A stretch of DNA of 64,000 nt from Chitinophaga polysaccharea (GCF_007829335.1 NZ_VIWO01000001.1:1054001-1118000); one strand, 5' to 3'; shown: positions 6,909-17,698, counted from the stretch's first letter. Translations and numbers: made by a program. The notes: generated by a model not told the origin, from the sequence alone.

Positions 6909-9900
6909 ATGCTTATGAGGAAAGTTTTATTTCTCCTCTTGTCCGTGCTATTTCTGGGCGGACAGGTCTTTGCGCAAAGTCGCACTGTAACGGGGAGAGT
7001 TACTGACGCCAATGATGGCTCAGCGATTCCTGGTGCCAACATTCAAATTAAAGGCACCTCCAAAGGAACCACTACCAATCCGGAAGGTTCCTTCTCTATC
7101 CAGGTAGACGCCAACGCTACCCTTATCGTATCATTTATCGGCTATGAAGCCAAAGAAGTACCAGTAGGTAGCGCCGCTACCCTGAACGTAAAACTGAAAA
7201 CAGATTCCAAGAGTCTGGAAGAAGTAGTTGTAACCGGCTACACTATTGAGAAGAAGGTGAATTCAACAATTGCCTCTACCTCTATCGCCGGTGCCAAGAT
7301 TAACAACGTTGCCTTACCTGATGTAAACCAGATGCTCCAAGGTAATGCACCCGGAGTAGCGGTATCTACCAACTCCGGTCAGCCAGGTGCTAAAACAGAA
7401 GTACGTATCCGCGGTATCGGATCTATTTCTGCCAGCAACAGCCCGCTGTATGTAGTGGATGGGGTCGTAATTTCTACCGGTGATTTCACCCAGAACACGC
7501 CTACCCAGGATGTGATTGCCAACCTCAACCCAGCCGACATCGAAAACGTAACTGTATTGAAAGATGCGTCTGCAACAGCATTGTACGGTTCCCGCGGTTC
7601 CAACGGGGTGATTGTTATCACCACCAAAACCGGAAGAAAAGGGCAAAACAGGATTAACTTCAACGCCAAGTACGGTTTCCAGAACCTGGCACATGGCATT
7701 GATATGATGAACTCCACCGAGTTGCTGGCTTATCAGCGCGAAGCAATGAGAAATGCTACCAAGAAAGATGGTAGCCCCACTTTCACGGAGGCAGACATCC
7801 TGGCTAACCGCCCGGATAAACTGACCAACATCAATACCAACTGGATGAAAGAAGCTTTCCGCACTGGTAAAACCCAGTCCTACGGTATCAACGCCAGCGG
7901 TGGAAACGACAAAACCCAGTACTACGCTTCCGGCGACTACTTCAAACAACAGGGGATCCTGATTGGTTCTGATTTCAGCCGCTACAGTGGCCGTTTGAAC
8001 GTAGATCATAAATTCAATGATAAGTTCGACCTGAGCGTAAAAGTAAATGGTTCCTATACCGACCAGAGAAGTGCCAGCGGTGGTAACTCCTACTCTTCCC
8101 CGCTGATGGGAGCGCTGTCTAACGTACCGTATATCCCTTCCCGTGATGCAGCCGGTAACCCTTATAACGGTTACACTGCTGGTCAGCCAGGTTCCACTAC
8201 CTGGGATGGGTTTGCAGGCATTCCTTCCAGCTATGTTCCTATTATCCGTGGCGGTAACTTCCTGAGCACCGTAGACAAGAACTATAACAAGTCTAACAAC
8301 ACCCAGACAGTTTTCAATGCTGCGTTGGGATACAACATTATCGACGGTTTACGCTTCGTGGTAAAAGGTAACGCTGAGTTAACCAATATCCGCGAAAAGC
8401 AGTGGACTGCACCCGATTCTTATGATGGTCGTAACTATGGTGGCTACCTGTATAACGTTAATTCTAACATCGCGTTGTACACTACCCAGCAATTGTTGAC
8501 CTATAACTTCAGCATCGGTAAAGATCATAGCTTCCGTTTACTGGCTGGAAATGAATATTCTTACCAAACCCGTGTATGGAGCCTTGCTGCGAAGAATGGC
8601 TTCCCTAACGGTCAGGCACAGGTGCCAGATGCAGGTGCTAAGTACTTCGACATGGGAGGCGATGAAACTTCCTATGCGTTCCAGGGGATCCTGGCGAAAG
8701 CAGACTATGACTATAAATCAAAATATTTCCTGAGCGGTAGTTTCAGAAGAGATGGTTCTTCCCGTTTCCCACAAGATAATCGTTTCGGTAACTTCTACTC
8801 TGTAGGCGCTGCATGGCGTATTTCAGAAGAAGAGTTTACTAAAAACATCTCCTGGCTGAGCGACCTGAAACTGCGTTCCAGCTATGGTATTATGGGTAAC
8901 GCCGAAGGTTTGGGCGACTATCCTTATCAGCCACTGTATAGCCTGAAAGGTGTATATGCCGATGGCTCTGTTGCATTCCAGAAACAACCTGCGAACACGG
9001 CGCTGAGCTGGGAAAAACAAAATCTGTTTGACGTAGGCCTGGACATCAGTGTGCTGAAAAAACGTTTATACGCTGCCGTGGGTTACTACGACAAACGCTC
9101 TTCTGCACTGCTGATGCAGTTGCCTCTGTCTATGACCAGCGGTTTTGACGTAATGAATATGAACGTAGGTAAGATGCTGAACCAGGGTTTTGAAGTAACT
9201 ATCGGTGGTATTCCGGTAGCTACCAAGAACTTCCAGTGGACTTCCGACCTGAACTTTGCTACCCTCCGCAATCGCGTATTGTCATTGGGTGGACAGCAGT
9301 TTATTCCTTCCGGTTCCCGTCAGAGAATTGAAGTGGGCATGCCTTTCGGTTCCTGGTACATGCCGGTATGGGCAGGTGTAGATCCTCAAACAGGCGCTGC
9401 TACCTGGGTAGGTGCTGATGGTAAACCTACCACTGACTACAATTCAGCTGTAAGAAAATACGTTGGTCAGGCACTGCCTAAGATTACCGGTGGTTTTACC
9501 AACAAGTTCAACTATAAAGACTTCGACCTGTCTTTATTCATCACTTTCAGCGCTGGCAACAAAGCCTATAACTACAACCGCTCTTTCCTGGAAAGCGATG
9601 GTAACAACACCACCGGTAACCAGGCAAAAGACGCCGGCAGCCACTGGCAGAAACCAGGTGATATTGCCGACAGACCTAAAGTTATCTGGGGCAATGGTAC
9701 CAACTCTAATGCTTCTTCCACCCGTTACCTGGAAGATATCTCCTATGTTAGGTTGAGAAACGTGACTTTCGGTTACAACCTTCCAAAAAACATGGTGAGC
9801 AGAATGCATATGCAGGGATTAAGAGTATACGCACAGGCAGAAAACCTGTTTACGGTGACTGGCTATAAAGGATGGGATCCGGATATGAACACCAACCCGA

Positions 9901-10007
9901 TTTCTCCGACCAGCACTGCCTCTACAGCTACTACCAATGCGGGTACTGATTTTTATCGTTATCCTACTTCAAGAGTGATCACATTTGGTATCAGTGTAGG
10001 CTTGTAA
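6909..10007 (+). CDS. SusC/RagA-family TonB-linked outer membrane protein
   Basis: A 1032-residue outer-membrane receptor. A signal peptide ends at VFAQ (about residue 22); a CarboxypepD_reg-like domain follows (TVTGRVTDANDG to about 90), then the SusC linker SLEEVVVTGY, a plug domain (LQGNAPGVAV, RIRGIGSI, PLYVVDGV, LKDASATALYGSRG) and a 22-strand-type barrel ending in F..GISVGL. No STN domain precedes the linker, so it is not of the FecR/ECF-sigma-controlled type. It imports a nutrient (glycan or peptide) with the SusD encoded 28 bases downstream. A second ATG at 6915 fits the signal peptide equally well. The consistent codon choice suggests strong expression. Confidence 0.93.
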   Translation: MLMRKVLFLLLSVLFLGGQVFAQSRTVTGRVTDANDGSAIPGANIQIKGTSKGTTTNPEGSFSIQVDANATLIVSFIGYEAKEVPVGSAATLNVKLKTDSKSLEEVVVTGYTIEKKVNSTIASTSIAGAKINNVALPDVNQMLQGNAPGVAVSTNSGQPGAKTEVRIRGIGSISASNSPLYVVDGVVISTGDFTQNTPTQDVIANLNPADIENVTVLKDASATALYGSRGSNGVIVITTKTGRKGQNRINFNAKYGFQNLAHGIDMMNSTELLAYQREAMRNATKKDGSPTFTEADILANRPDKLTNINTNWMKEAFRTGKTQSYGINASGGNDKTQYYASGDYFKQQGILIGSDFSRYSGRLNVDHKFNDKFDLSVKVNGSYTDQRSASGGNSYSSPLMGALSNVPYIPSRDAAGNPYNGYTAGQPGSTTWDGFAGIPSSYVPIIRGGNFLSTVDKNYNKSNNTQTVFNAALGYNIIDGLRFVVKGNAELTNIREKQWTAPDSYDGRNYGGYLYNVNSNIALYTTQQLLTYNFSIGKDHSFRLLAGNEYSYQTRVWSLAAKNGFPNGQAQVPDAGAKYFDMGGDETSYAFQGILAKADYDYKSKYFLSGSFRRDGSSRFPQDNRFGNFYSVGAAWRISEEEFTKNISWLSDLKLRSSYGIMGNAEGLGDYPYQPLYSLKGVYADGSVAFQKQPANTALSWEKQNLFDVGLDISVLKKRLYAAVGYYDKRSSALLMQLPLSMTSGFDVMNMNVGKMLNQGFEVTIGGIPVATKNFQWTSDLNFATLRNRVLSLGGQQFIPSGSRQRIEVGMPFGSWYMPVWAGVDPQTGAATWVGADGKPTTDYNSAVRKYVGQALPKITGGFTNKFNYKDFDLSLFITFSAGNKAYNYNRSFLESDGNNTTGNQAKDAGSHWQKPGDIADRPKVIWGNGTNSNASSTRYLEDISYVRLRNVTFGYNLPKNMVSRMHMQGLRVYAQAENLFTVTGYKGWDPDMNTNPISPTSTASTATTNAGTDFYRYPTSRVITFGISVGL

Positions 10008-10035
10008 TGAAGTAAAACAAAAACTTTAGTCAATT

Positions 10036-11448
10036 ATGAAATATTCAAAACTCTCCATATTCGCAGTGGCCGCAGCGGGCTTGTTTTCCGCCTGCACCAA
10101 GCTGGATCAGAATCCACAGTCGTCCTTAAATGGAAATGACGCGGTAACAGAAGGAAACGCACGTATTCTCGCCAATGGTATCTATACCCGTATGGAAGAA
10201 CTGGAATACTATGGCCGCGATTTTCTGATTGTTACTGACTTAGGTGGTAATGACATGAAAATAACTTCACAGAACTCCAACCGTTTTATCACGGAGTTCC
10301 AGATGAACTATACGCCCTTGCTGGCGCCACAAACCAATACTTTCCTGAACGCTTACCGCGTAGTAAACCAGGCTAATGTATTGATCGATAAACTGCCGGA
10401 AACCACCACCACTGCTACTATTAAGGGAGAAGCGTACTTCCTCCGTGCCCTGGCAAATTTTGACCTGGCGAGAAGATACACCCGGCCTTATACCAATGTG
10501 GATGCTAAGGTAAATGAACCTAACAGTGGTATCACCCTGGTAACAAAGGCCACAGATGTACCCGCCACTTTCAAACCTGGACGTAGTACACTGGCAGAAA
10601 CTTACGCAGCTATTATCGCTGATCTGAAAGTAGCACAGCAGAAAGCACCGGATGGCCTTACTACAGATGCTAAAGCCAATGTTTTCAATGCTACCAAAGA
10701 CGCTGCTACAGCATTACTGAGCCGCGCCTATCTCTACAAAGGCGACTGGCAACTGGCTATTGATGAAGCCAGCAAGCTGATTAACAGTAACAAATATGCT
10801 TTATACGCACCTACGGAAGTAGCAAATACTTTTAATGCAGACGCTCCTGGTAGCGAGGATATCTTCTCCCTGCGTTTCCTGACACCTAACGGAAGAGGTT
10901 CTAATAACTTCGGTTATATGTACGTTCCTTCTAAACTGGGTGGTTACGGAGATATCAGGTTGACCGATGGATTTATGGCTTTACTGGATACTAAAGATGT
11001 GCGTAAAGGCTTTACCCAAACGCTCGATGGTAGCAACTACCTGATGAAGTTTTCTGGTAATAAGGCACAGGGACAAGTTGGTTTAGTGAATGTGAAAGTA
11101 CTGAGAATCAGCGAAGTATTGCTGAATCGTGCCGAAGCTTACGCTGAATTGGGCAACCTGCAGCAAGCGACCGACGACATAAACACGCTCCGTGCTAAAC
11201 GTGGCCTGGATCCATTTACTGATGTTAATAACATCAAAGCTGAAATCGCTAAACAAAGAAGGATTGAACTGGTGGGCGAAGGATTTGCGATGACTGACCT
11301 GTTCCGCAAGAACGGCGAACGTAATATCGCTGATGCCAATGCGCTGAGCACCAGGAAAACCGGTCCTACCGATTTCCGCGTTGCCTTCCCGATTCCGCAG
11401 GCTGAAATGGATGCAAATCCAAATATGGTGCAGAATCCAAAATACTAA
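10036..11448 (+). CDS. SusD/RagB-family nutrient-binding outer-membrane lipoprotein
   Basis: A 470-residue lipoprotein with lipobox LFSAC (Cys20), followed by TPR-like helices with the SusD block KGEAYFLRALANFDLARRYT (RagB/SusD N-terminal region) and the typical C-terminal part with LNRAEAYAELG and RRIELVGEGFAMTDLFR. SusD caps the SusC barrel at the cell surface and binds the substrate. It directly follows susC1 and shares its transcript, closed by the terminator at 11478. No glycosidase, peptidase or sensor is adjacent, so the ligand cannot be inferred. Confidence 0.92.
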   Translation: MKYSKLSIFAVAAAGLFSACTKLDQNPQSSLNGNDAVTEGNARILANGIYTRMEELEYYGRDFLIVTDLGGNDMKITSQNSNRFITEFQMNYTPLLAPQTNTFLNAYRVVNQANVLIDKLPETTTTATIKGEAYFLRALANFDLARRYTRPYTNVDAKVNEPNSGITLVTKATDVPATFKPGRSTLAETYAAIIADLKVAQQKAPDGLTTDAKANVFNATKDAATALLSRAYLYKGDWQLAIDEASKLINSNKYALYAPTEVANTFNADAPGSEDIFSLRFLTPNGRGSNNFGYMYVPSKLGGYGDIRLTDGFMALLDTKDVRKGFTQTLDGSNYLMKFSGNKAQGQVGLVNVKVLRISEVLLNRAEAYAELGNLQQATDDINTLRAKRGLDPFTDVNNIKAEIAKQRRIELVGEGFAMTDLFRKNGERNIADANALSTRKTGPTDFRVAFPIPQAEMDANPNMVQNPKY

Positions 11449-11477
11449 CGGACCTTACTATTAAAAACCATGGAAAG

Positions 11478-11504
11478 GCGTCCCGGTTACCGGGGCGCTT
11501 TTTT
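11478..11504 (+). terminator. Intrinsic terminator of the first susCD pair
   Basis: GCGTCCCGG-TTA-CCGGGGCGC with one G.T pair, followed directly by six T residues, 29 bases after the susD1 stop codon. Confidence 0.88.
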
Positions 11505-11925
11505 CATTTCTATACCTAACTAGATAAGTTTAATGGTGTGTTTGCCGGTAAGATACTAACTGATGGCCCTGTTCATCAAAAAACGTTTAAATAATTCCCG
11601 TTATACTAATATTAGCATATTTTAGCAGGGAAAAGTTAAATGAAATGTGAATCATCACATTTTTTAAGAGGCTGTAGATAAGGTTTTTTTGAATTTTCTA
11701 TATTGCAGCAGTTTAATTACTAATAGCAACCATTATTTCGTGTATAGTATAAGAAGGGGTCGCAGACAATGCAGGATAAATCGGGCACAAATATGAGGAT
11801 GCACACGCGGTTTTTTGTGTGACATACAAACAAGTAGAATTACCGGAAATAAACAAACAGCGCTATGATCATTTTGATCTTCCTGGTTTTAATTGCTGTC
11901 AAATATTTACAAATCAATATTGCTT
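11505..11925. other. AT-rich intergenic region before susC2, with one small hairpin
   Basis: About 420 bases with no convincing ORF. At 11643-11665 AAATGTGA-ATCA-TCACATTT is followed by TTT, which could end a leader transcript. I could not find a promoter with both -33 and -7 elements at proper spacing. The length and AT content suggest a regulatory region for the second susC gene. Confidence 0.4.
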
Positions 11926-14900
11926 ATGAAAAGAGGACTACTCTTATGGTTACTTGTAACCGTTAGTGTTGTAGGCGCCTATGCACAAACAAAATCAATC
12001 ACCGGTAAGGTTACAGACGCAAAAGATGGATTAGGATTGCCGGGAGTGTCCATTGGTATTAAAGGAAGTGGAAAAGGAGCGCTGACAGCCAACGATGGGT
12101 CCTATAGACTAGAAATTGCCGAAACAGGGCATCCGGTCCTGGTATTTTCTTTTATCGGCTACACTACCCAGGAAGTGGCTGTGGGAGCAGAAAGCACTAT
12201 TGATGTAGCATTGGGAGTGAATAAGAAAGATCTTGGCGAAGTAGTGGTAACGGCTTTGGGAATCAGGCGTGAAAAACGCACCCTGGGGTATGCTACACAA
12301 GAAGTAAAAGGGGAGGATATCGTACAGTCGAAGGAAACCGGTTTCCTGAATGGCTTGCAGGGAAAAGTAGCCGGGGTACAAATCAGCGCCACCAGCGGAG
12401 CGCCGGGGGCCGGCACCAAAGTGATTATTCGCGGGGGCGCCTCCCTGAGAGGAAATAACCAGCCCCTGTTTGTACTGGATGGAGTACCCATCAGTAATGA
12501 CCAGCTGCGCGCTGGTGACGACGATCCCCTGTATGTTGGCGGCACTACTCCCAACCGCGGAATAGATATAGACCCTAATATTATTGAATCGGTAAACATA
12601 TTAAGAGGCGCCTCTGCCACAGCATTGTATGGCTCAAGAGCCGCAGGAGGAGCCATTATTATCACAACTAAAAATGGCGCCGGCAGAAGATCCAAAGGAT
12701 TGAATGTAATAGTAGGTTCCAGCGTCAATATCGACAAAGCCATCTTACCCGAGTTTCAGCAAAACTGGGCACAGGGCGATGGAGGAAAGTATTATGATGG
12801 GGTGAATGCAAAAACGCCGCTATCCTGGGGCCCTCGTATGGATACTTTTAATGTGAATGGGCAGCCACTACCCAAATACGATCCGCGTAAAATGTTTTTT
12901 AAAACCGGTACCACCTGGGACAACAGCGTAAGTCTTACCGGTATGACAGATAAATCGAGTTACCTCCTCTCCTACACTTCCCTGCGACAGGAAGGGGTAA
13001 CCAGGAACGCCGATTACTACCGGAACGCTCTTTACGCTAATTTTTCCAGCCATCTCACCGAAAAACTGGTAGTTAATACCAGCCTTAATTATATTGATTC
13101 GCGCAATGATCGCTTGCTGGAAGGAAACGGAGGGGCGGGGACCGTTACTTACCTGTCTACCCTCTATAGTGCTCCCATCAGCTATAACCTGCTACCCTAT
13201 ACGAATCCAGATGGCAGCCAGCGGATGTATAAAGACAATAAAAACAGTCCGTTCTGGATTGCTGACCGTACGGGGTTACGGTTAAATGTGCACCGTTTTA
13301 TACCAACAGTAAGCCTGGTATACACACCGCTGAACTGGTTAACGCTTACTGAGCGGATTGGCGCCGATGTATATACCGATAATCGCACTTTCCACGAAGC
13401 CAAAGGCTCGTTAGGCACCTCCTATCCCAACGGCCGCGTTTTCGACGAAGTCATAAATAATACCCAGATCAATCATGATTTCTATGCCACCGCCCACAAG
13501 GCCTGGGATAAATTTGATCTGACAGTAATGGTAGGTAATAACATTATTTCAGAACATTATACCGACCTGCTGACCAAAGGAATAGGGTTGTCGGTAGATA
13601 ACCTATATGATATTGCCAACAGCGAAACAATCACTACCACGGAAAATTACTACGACAGGAGAAGGGTGAGTATTTACGGACAAGCGGTATTGGAGTATAA
13701 TAAGATGTTTTATGTTACCGTAACCGGAAGAAATGACTGGTCGTCTGCTTTGCGTGAGGGACATAACTCTTATTTTTATCCATCGGTAACCGGCGCTTTT
13801 GTATTTTCTGAATTGTCTGCATTAAAGAGTAGTAAAGCATTATCCTTCGGAAAGCTGAGAGTAGCTTATACCGCGGTGGGTAATGATGCTGCGCCTTATC
13901 AGACAGATACCAAATTTTACAAAACAAAAATCCAGGATGGATTTGGCTTGCAGATTATACCGCCTGTAAATGGGGCCAGTGCCTTCTCCAGCCGTAACAT
14001 ACTTGGAAACCCCAACCTGGAGCCAGAGCGCCTGAAAGAATTTGAAGCAGGGCTGGAAACAAAATGGTTCGATAACCGGATTGGCCTGGAGGCCAGCTGG
14101 TACAGCAAAGTAAGCACTAACTTGATTTATGAAACCAGCGTTTCCGCAGGAAGCGGGTATACTACCGCCATTGTAAATGCAGGAAAGTTAACGAATAAAG
14201 GAATTGAACTAACGTTAACGGCTACCCCGGTTCGTATTAAAGATTTTAACTGGAACCTGATGCTGAACTACTCACGTAACAGAAGTGAAATTGTAAGATT
14301 GTCGCCAGGGGTAACGGCTATACAGATTGGCGGTTATACCGCACCTGGTATATTCCTGGAAGCGGGTCAGCCTTATGGTACCATTAAAGGATCGCGTTGG
14401 AAAAGGAATGCTGATGGGCAACAATTGGTAACCGACAACGGCTATCCTATCCTGGATCAGGGTACGGCTTTTAACATCGGCAATATTCAGCCGGACTGGC
14501 TGGGTGGATTCACCAATACTTTTTCCTATAAGGGTATAGATCTTTCTGCTACACTCGATGCACGCATTGGTGGACAGCTGGTGAACTTCGACGAGTACTA
14601 TTCCGTGTATTATGGTACCAGTAGTATTACGGCGAACCGCGAAGGCTCCACGATCATTAAAGGCGTAAGAGCCAGCGATGGAAAAGAGAATACCACGGCG
14701 ATCAAAACAAATCAACAGTACTACCAGGGTATGTGGGTATATGCCAATGAAAACCTGCTACAGGATGCTTCTTTTATTAAGCTGAGAAATGTAACGCTGG
14801 CCTATCACCTGATGCCGAAATTATTGAAGCGTACACCGTTTAAAGCCGCCATGGTATCCATTGCAGGACGTAATTTGTGGATACACCATGACAAGAGCTT

Positions 14901-15018
14901 TACGGGCTCTGATCCGGAGTTAGGTACTTATGGCGTGGGCAGCAATGCCGGTGGTTTTTATCATTATGTAACGCCCAGTACCCGTTCCTTTAATGCAACA
15001 ATGAAGTTCACTTTCTAA
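11926..15018 (+). CDS. Second SusC/RagA-family TonB-linked outer membrane protein
   Basis: A 1030-residue receptor. ATG 11926 is preferred over the upstream in-frame TTG at 11893 because it gives a clean signal peptide (MKRGLLLWLLVTVSVVGAYAQ). Then come a CarboxypepD_reg-like domain (about 25-105), the linker LGEVVVTALG, a plug (LQGKVAGVQIS, VIIRGGAS, PLFVLDGVPIS, LRGASATALYGSRAAGG) and a beta-barrel ending in the aromatic residue of NATMKFTF. It clearly differs in sequence from the first SusC of this window. It is paired with the SusD 11 bases downstream. No STN domain is present. Substrate unknown. Confidence 0.93.
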   Translation: MKRGLLLWLLVTVSVVGAYAQTKSITGKVTDAKDGLGLPGVSIGIKGSGKGALTANDGSYRLEIAETGHPVLVFSFIGYTTQEVAVGAESTIDVALGVNKKDLGEVVVTALGIRREKRTLGYATQEVKGEDIVQSKETGFLNGLQGKVAGVQISATSGAPGAGTKVIIRGGASLRGNNQPLFVLDGVPISNDQLRAGDDDPLYVGGTTPNRGIDIDPNIIESVNILRGASATALYGSRAAGGAIIITTKNGAGRRSKGLNVIVGSSVNIDKAILPEFQQNWAQGDGGKYYDGVNAKTPLSWGPRMDTFNVNGQPLPKYDPRKMFFKTGTTWDNSVSLTGMTDKSSYLLSYTSLRQEGVTRNADYYRNALYANFSSHLTEKLVVNTSLNYIDSRNDRLLEGNGGAGTVTYLSTLYSAPISYNLLPYTNPDGSQRMYKDNKNSPFWIADRTGLRLNVHRFIPTVSLVYTPLNWLTLTERIGADVYTDNRTFHEAKGSLGTSYPNGRVFDEVINNTQINHDFYATAHKAWDKFDLTVMVGNNIISEHYTDLLTKGIGLSVDNLYDIANSETITTTENYYDRRRVSIYGQAVLEYNKMFYVTVTGRNDWSSALREGHNSYFYPSVTGAFVFSELSALKSSKALSFGKLRVAYTAVGNDAAPYQTDTKFYKTKIQDGFGLQIIPPVNGASAFSSRNILGNPNLEPERLKEFEAGLETKWFDNRIGLEASWYSKVSTNLIYETSVSAGSGYTTAIVNAGKLTNKGIELTLTATPVRIKDFNWNLMLNYSRNRSEIVRLSPGVTAIQIGGYTAPGIFLEAGQPYGTIKGSRWKRNADGQQLVTDNGYPILDQGTAFNIGNIQPDWLGGFTNTFSYKGIDLSATLDARIGGQLVNFDEYYSVYYGTSSITANREGSTIIKGVRASDGKENTTAIKTNQQYYQGMWVYANENLLQDASFIKLRNVTLAYHLMPKLLKRTPFKAAMVSIAGRNLWIHHDKSFTGSDPELGTYGVGSNAGGFYHYVTPSTRSFNATMKFTF

Positions 15019-15029
15019 ACCTGGTAACG

Positions 15030-16469
15030 ATGAAAAAGAGAATAGTAATGACGGCTATCGCCGGATATATGCTGATAGCTGGAGCCGGGTGTAAGAAATT
15101 CCTGGACGTAAACTCAGACCCGGCCGGTGCTTCCAAAGTAGATGACAGGCTGCTGCTGACATCTGTTCAATTGAATGATGCCTTTAATATTGCGGGTGGT
15201 TATCCTGCCAGAACCGCTGCTTTCTGGACGCAGCAATTGGCTTATAACCTGGGCGCCCCGGATTGGGATTCCTATAGGGTAACGGCCACAGATGTAGACA
15301 TCACCTGGGCATTTGATCTGTATCCAGCCTGTCTGAAAAATCTTAAGATACTGGAAACACAGGCCGCTGCGGCAGGGCACACGCACTATGAAGGTGTTGC
15401 CAAAGTAATGATTGCTTACAACCTGGCTATTGCTACCGACTTGTGGAATGAAGTGCCTTACTCAGATGGATTACAGGGATTCAATAATCTCAAGCCAAAG
15501 TATGATACACAGGAGAGCATTTACCAGTCTATTTTTACTTTGCTGGATGATGGTATAAAACTGATGAAAGGACCGGATAACAGCATAGTACAACCAGATG
15601 CCAAAGATCTTTTCTATGGCACACAGGTTGATCAGATGGGGAGCTGGGTGAAATTTGCCTATTTCCTGAAGGCACGCTATGCGCTTCGCTTGTGCTATGC
15701 TCCGGGAAAGGATGTCAAAGCGCAGGCGCAACTGGCACTGGATGCCACAGCGCTAAGTTTTACAGATGCCACTACTAATCCGGGTGTAAAGTTCAGCAGT
15801 ACTGCTGGCAACAATGCACCGTGGTTCCAGTTTCTTACATTCTGGGGTAATACCTATATGTCGTCTACCCTTGTAGACTTGCTAAAATCTAAAGCAGATC
15901 CCCGACTGCCGGTGATTGCAGCCGTAGCGCCAGCAACGGGTGAATATAAAGGGAGAATAATAGGTAGCAGTCCGAATGGAAAATTAAATGGAAAAGATAC
16001 TGTTTCCAAAGTAGGTAGCTTTTTTAACAGGCCCGATCAATCTGTTTATTTAGGTACGTATGATGAGTTACTGTTTATCCGGGCGGAAGCTACTTACCTG
16101 ATCAGCGGAACAGCCGCAGCGCAACCAGTTTTTATAGCGGCTGTAAATGCGGCGATGAGCAGGCTGGGACTGAACCCATCGGGCGCTGACGTGAGTGCAT
16201 ATATTGCCGCTCATTGTACGTTGACAGACGCTACTGCCTATGAAACCATTATGACGGAAAAGTATGTGTCTAATTTCCTTTCACTGGAATCGTATAACGA
16301 CTGGAGAAGAACAAATTTTCCGAAGTTGAAAGTAGTATTGAATCCTTACCAGGGGCTCACTTCCATCCCCCGGCGTTTTGTATATCCATCTTCTGAAAAT
16401 GCTACCAACAAACAGCCGCAGCAACCAGGGTTGCTCACTGACAGGGTTTGGTGGGATACACAGCGTTGA
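15030..16469 (+). CDS. Second SusD/RagB-family lipoprotein (SusD-like_2 type)
   Basis: A 479-residue lipoprotein; the N-terminus MKKRIVMTAIAG to AGAGC gives Cys21 as lipidation site, followed by KKFLDVNSDP, a very common SusD start. Alpha-helical body with YEGVAKVMIAYNLAIATDLW, the helix pair seen in the SusD-like_2 subfamily, and a late FIRAEATYLISG helix. It partners the preceding SusC as substrate-capturing lid. It ends 24 bases before a bidirectional terminator shared with the convergent TlpA-like gene. Confidence 0.9.
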   Translation: MKKRIVMTAIAGYMLIAGAGCKKFLDVNSDPAGASKVDDRLLLTSVQLNDAFNIAGGYPARTAAFWTQQLAYNLGAPDWDSYRVTATDVDITWAFDLYPACLKNLKILETQAAAAGHTHYEGVAKVMIAYNLAIATDLWNEVPYSDGLQGFNNLKPKYDTQESIYQSIFTLLDDGIKLMKGPDNSIVQPDAKDLFYGTQVDQMGSWVKFAYFLKARYALRLCYAPGKDVKAQAQLALDATALSFTDATTNPGVKFSSTAGNNAPWFQFLTFWGNTYMSSTLVDLLKSKADPRLPVIAAVAPATGEYKGRIIGSSPNGKLNGKDTVSKVGSFFNRPDQSVYLGTYDELLFIRAEATYLISGTAAAQPVFIAAVNAAMSRLGLNPSGADVSAYIAAHCTLTDATAYETIMTEKYVSNFLSLESYNDWRRTNFPKLKVVLNPYQGLTSIPRRFVYPSSENATNKQPQQPGLLTDRVWWDTQR

Positions 16470-16493
16470 TAACCGTTAGTCTAAAACAAGCAT

Positions 16494-16529
16494 AAAAAAA
16501 GCTCACCTGGATACAGGTGAGCTTTTTTT
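16494..16529. terminator. Bidirectional intrinsic terminator between susD2 and the TlpA-like gene
   Basis: A-run, GCTCACCTG-GATA-CAGGTGAGC, T-run: a perfect 9-bp stem with seven A before it and seven T after it, able to end transcripts from both sides. Confidence 0.92.
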
Positions 16530-16543
16530 ATATAGTAGGTTAT

Positions 16544-17698
16544 TTATTTCAGTACTTCCCGGAGTTTAGCTTCCAGCGCAGGGCCTCGCAGATTTGCTGC
16601 GATAATTTTTCCCTGTGGATCCAGCAGGAAATTGGTGGGAATGGCGTTGATACCATATAAAGGCACTACCGCTGAATCCCAGAATTTAAGATCACTTACA
16701 TGGTTCCAGGCCAGGCCGTCATCTTTAATAGCCTGTTGCCATTTGTCTTTGGTTTTATCCAATGAAACGCCCAGGATCGTGAAATTCTTTCCTTTAAATT
16801 GTTGATACGCTTTTACCACATTGGGGTTTTCCTGGCGGCAGGGACCACACCAGCTGGCCCAGAAATCAACGAGTACATATTTACCACGGAATGAGCTGAG
16901 GCTGATCATTTTGCCGGAGGGATCCGGTAATGAAAAATCAGGCGCTACCTGGCCAACTTTTACCGCGCTGCTGGGTTCTTCTCCACCGGCTGCATCACCG
17001 CCGCTTCCCTGGGATTTTTCAAGTTCCGCAATTTTATCGGTCATACTTTTTACCAGCGTATTTTTAGGAAAGCGTTTAGTGAGATTGGCGAGCACTTGTT
17101 TGTGTGCAATAATTTCTTCTCCGCTTCTTACCTGGCTGATCGCAAATACAGCATTGGCGGGGTTTTTAGTTTTGTCGGCCATCAGGAAGAAACCTTCTTC
17201 AAAGTCCTTCTGTTTTTTCTGCATAGCTGTCACTTGCGGCTGGAAAACGCTGTCTGGTACGCTTCCATGGAGACTATCCAGTTTACGCATTTCTTCGGTA
17301 AGCCCGATAGATTCTTTGCTGATGGTAGTCATAAAGCTCTGTAGTTCGGATGTTGCGTCAGAGCCGCTGATTTTTACATCATCCAGTTTATCTACGTCTC
17401 CATCTATCTTCATATCGCCGGCATCCAGTGCCAGCAATAAAAATTTGCCGTTGTCGAAGCGAATGCGGTATAGTCCCTGTTCAGCCACCATGCCTTTCAA
17501 CGTAAATTTACCGCTGGCATCTTTTACGCTGGTGGAATCCACTACTTTCACGTTGTCCAGGGTCAGTTCTTCCAATACCACTGGTCCTAACGGAAGGTTA
17601 TTAAGATGTCCGTCTATTTTAAATTCACCTTTTTCAGTTTGTTGGGCACATCCTGCCAGGAAAACACCTGCGGAAATCCATAATAAGTATTTTTTCAT
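16544..17698 (-). CDS. TlpA-like thiol:disulfide lipoprotein with N-terminal DUF4369 domain
   Basis: A 384-residue lipoprotein from ATG 17698 (lipobox FLAGC, Cys17). Residues about 26-110 form a DUF4369-type beta domain; the middle (about 115-230) is helical; the C-terminal part (about 248-384) is a TlpA/AhpC thioredoxin fold with active site WCGPC (Cys284, Cys287) and cis-proline region AIPTNFLL. It likely reduces or exchanges disulfides of envelope proteins in the periplasm. An upstream in-frame ATG would add 17 residues and spoil the signal peptide, so it is rejected. It lies 52 bases after gatB and may be in the same transcript. Confidence 0.87.
   Translation of the reverse strand: MKKYLLWISAGVFLAGCAQQTEKGEFKIDGHLNNLPLGPVVLEELTLDNVKVVDSTSVKDASGKFTLKGMVAEQGLYRIRFDNGKFLLLALDAGDMKIDGDVDKLDDVKISGSDATSELQSFMTTISKESIGLTEEMRKLDSLHGSVPDSVFQPQVTAMQKKQKDFEEGFFLMADKTKNPANAVFAISQVRSGEEIIAHKQVLANLTKRFPKNTLVKSMTDKIAELEKSQGSGGDAAGGEEPSSAVKVGQVAPDFSLPDPSGKMISLSSFRGKYVLVDFWASWCGPCRQENPNVVKAYQQFKGKNFTILGVSLDKTKDKWQQAIKDDGLAWNHVSDLKFWDSAVVPLYGINAIPTNFLLDPQGKIIAANLRGPALEAKLREVLK

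Noticed and set aside
11893-11925. TTG start for the second SusC
   Set aside because: The extra eleven residues precede a normal signal peptide that starts at ATG 11926.
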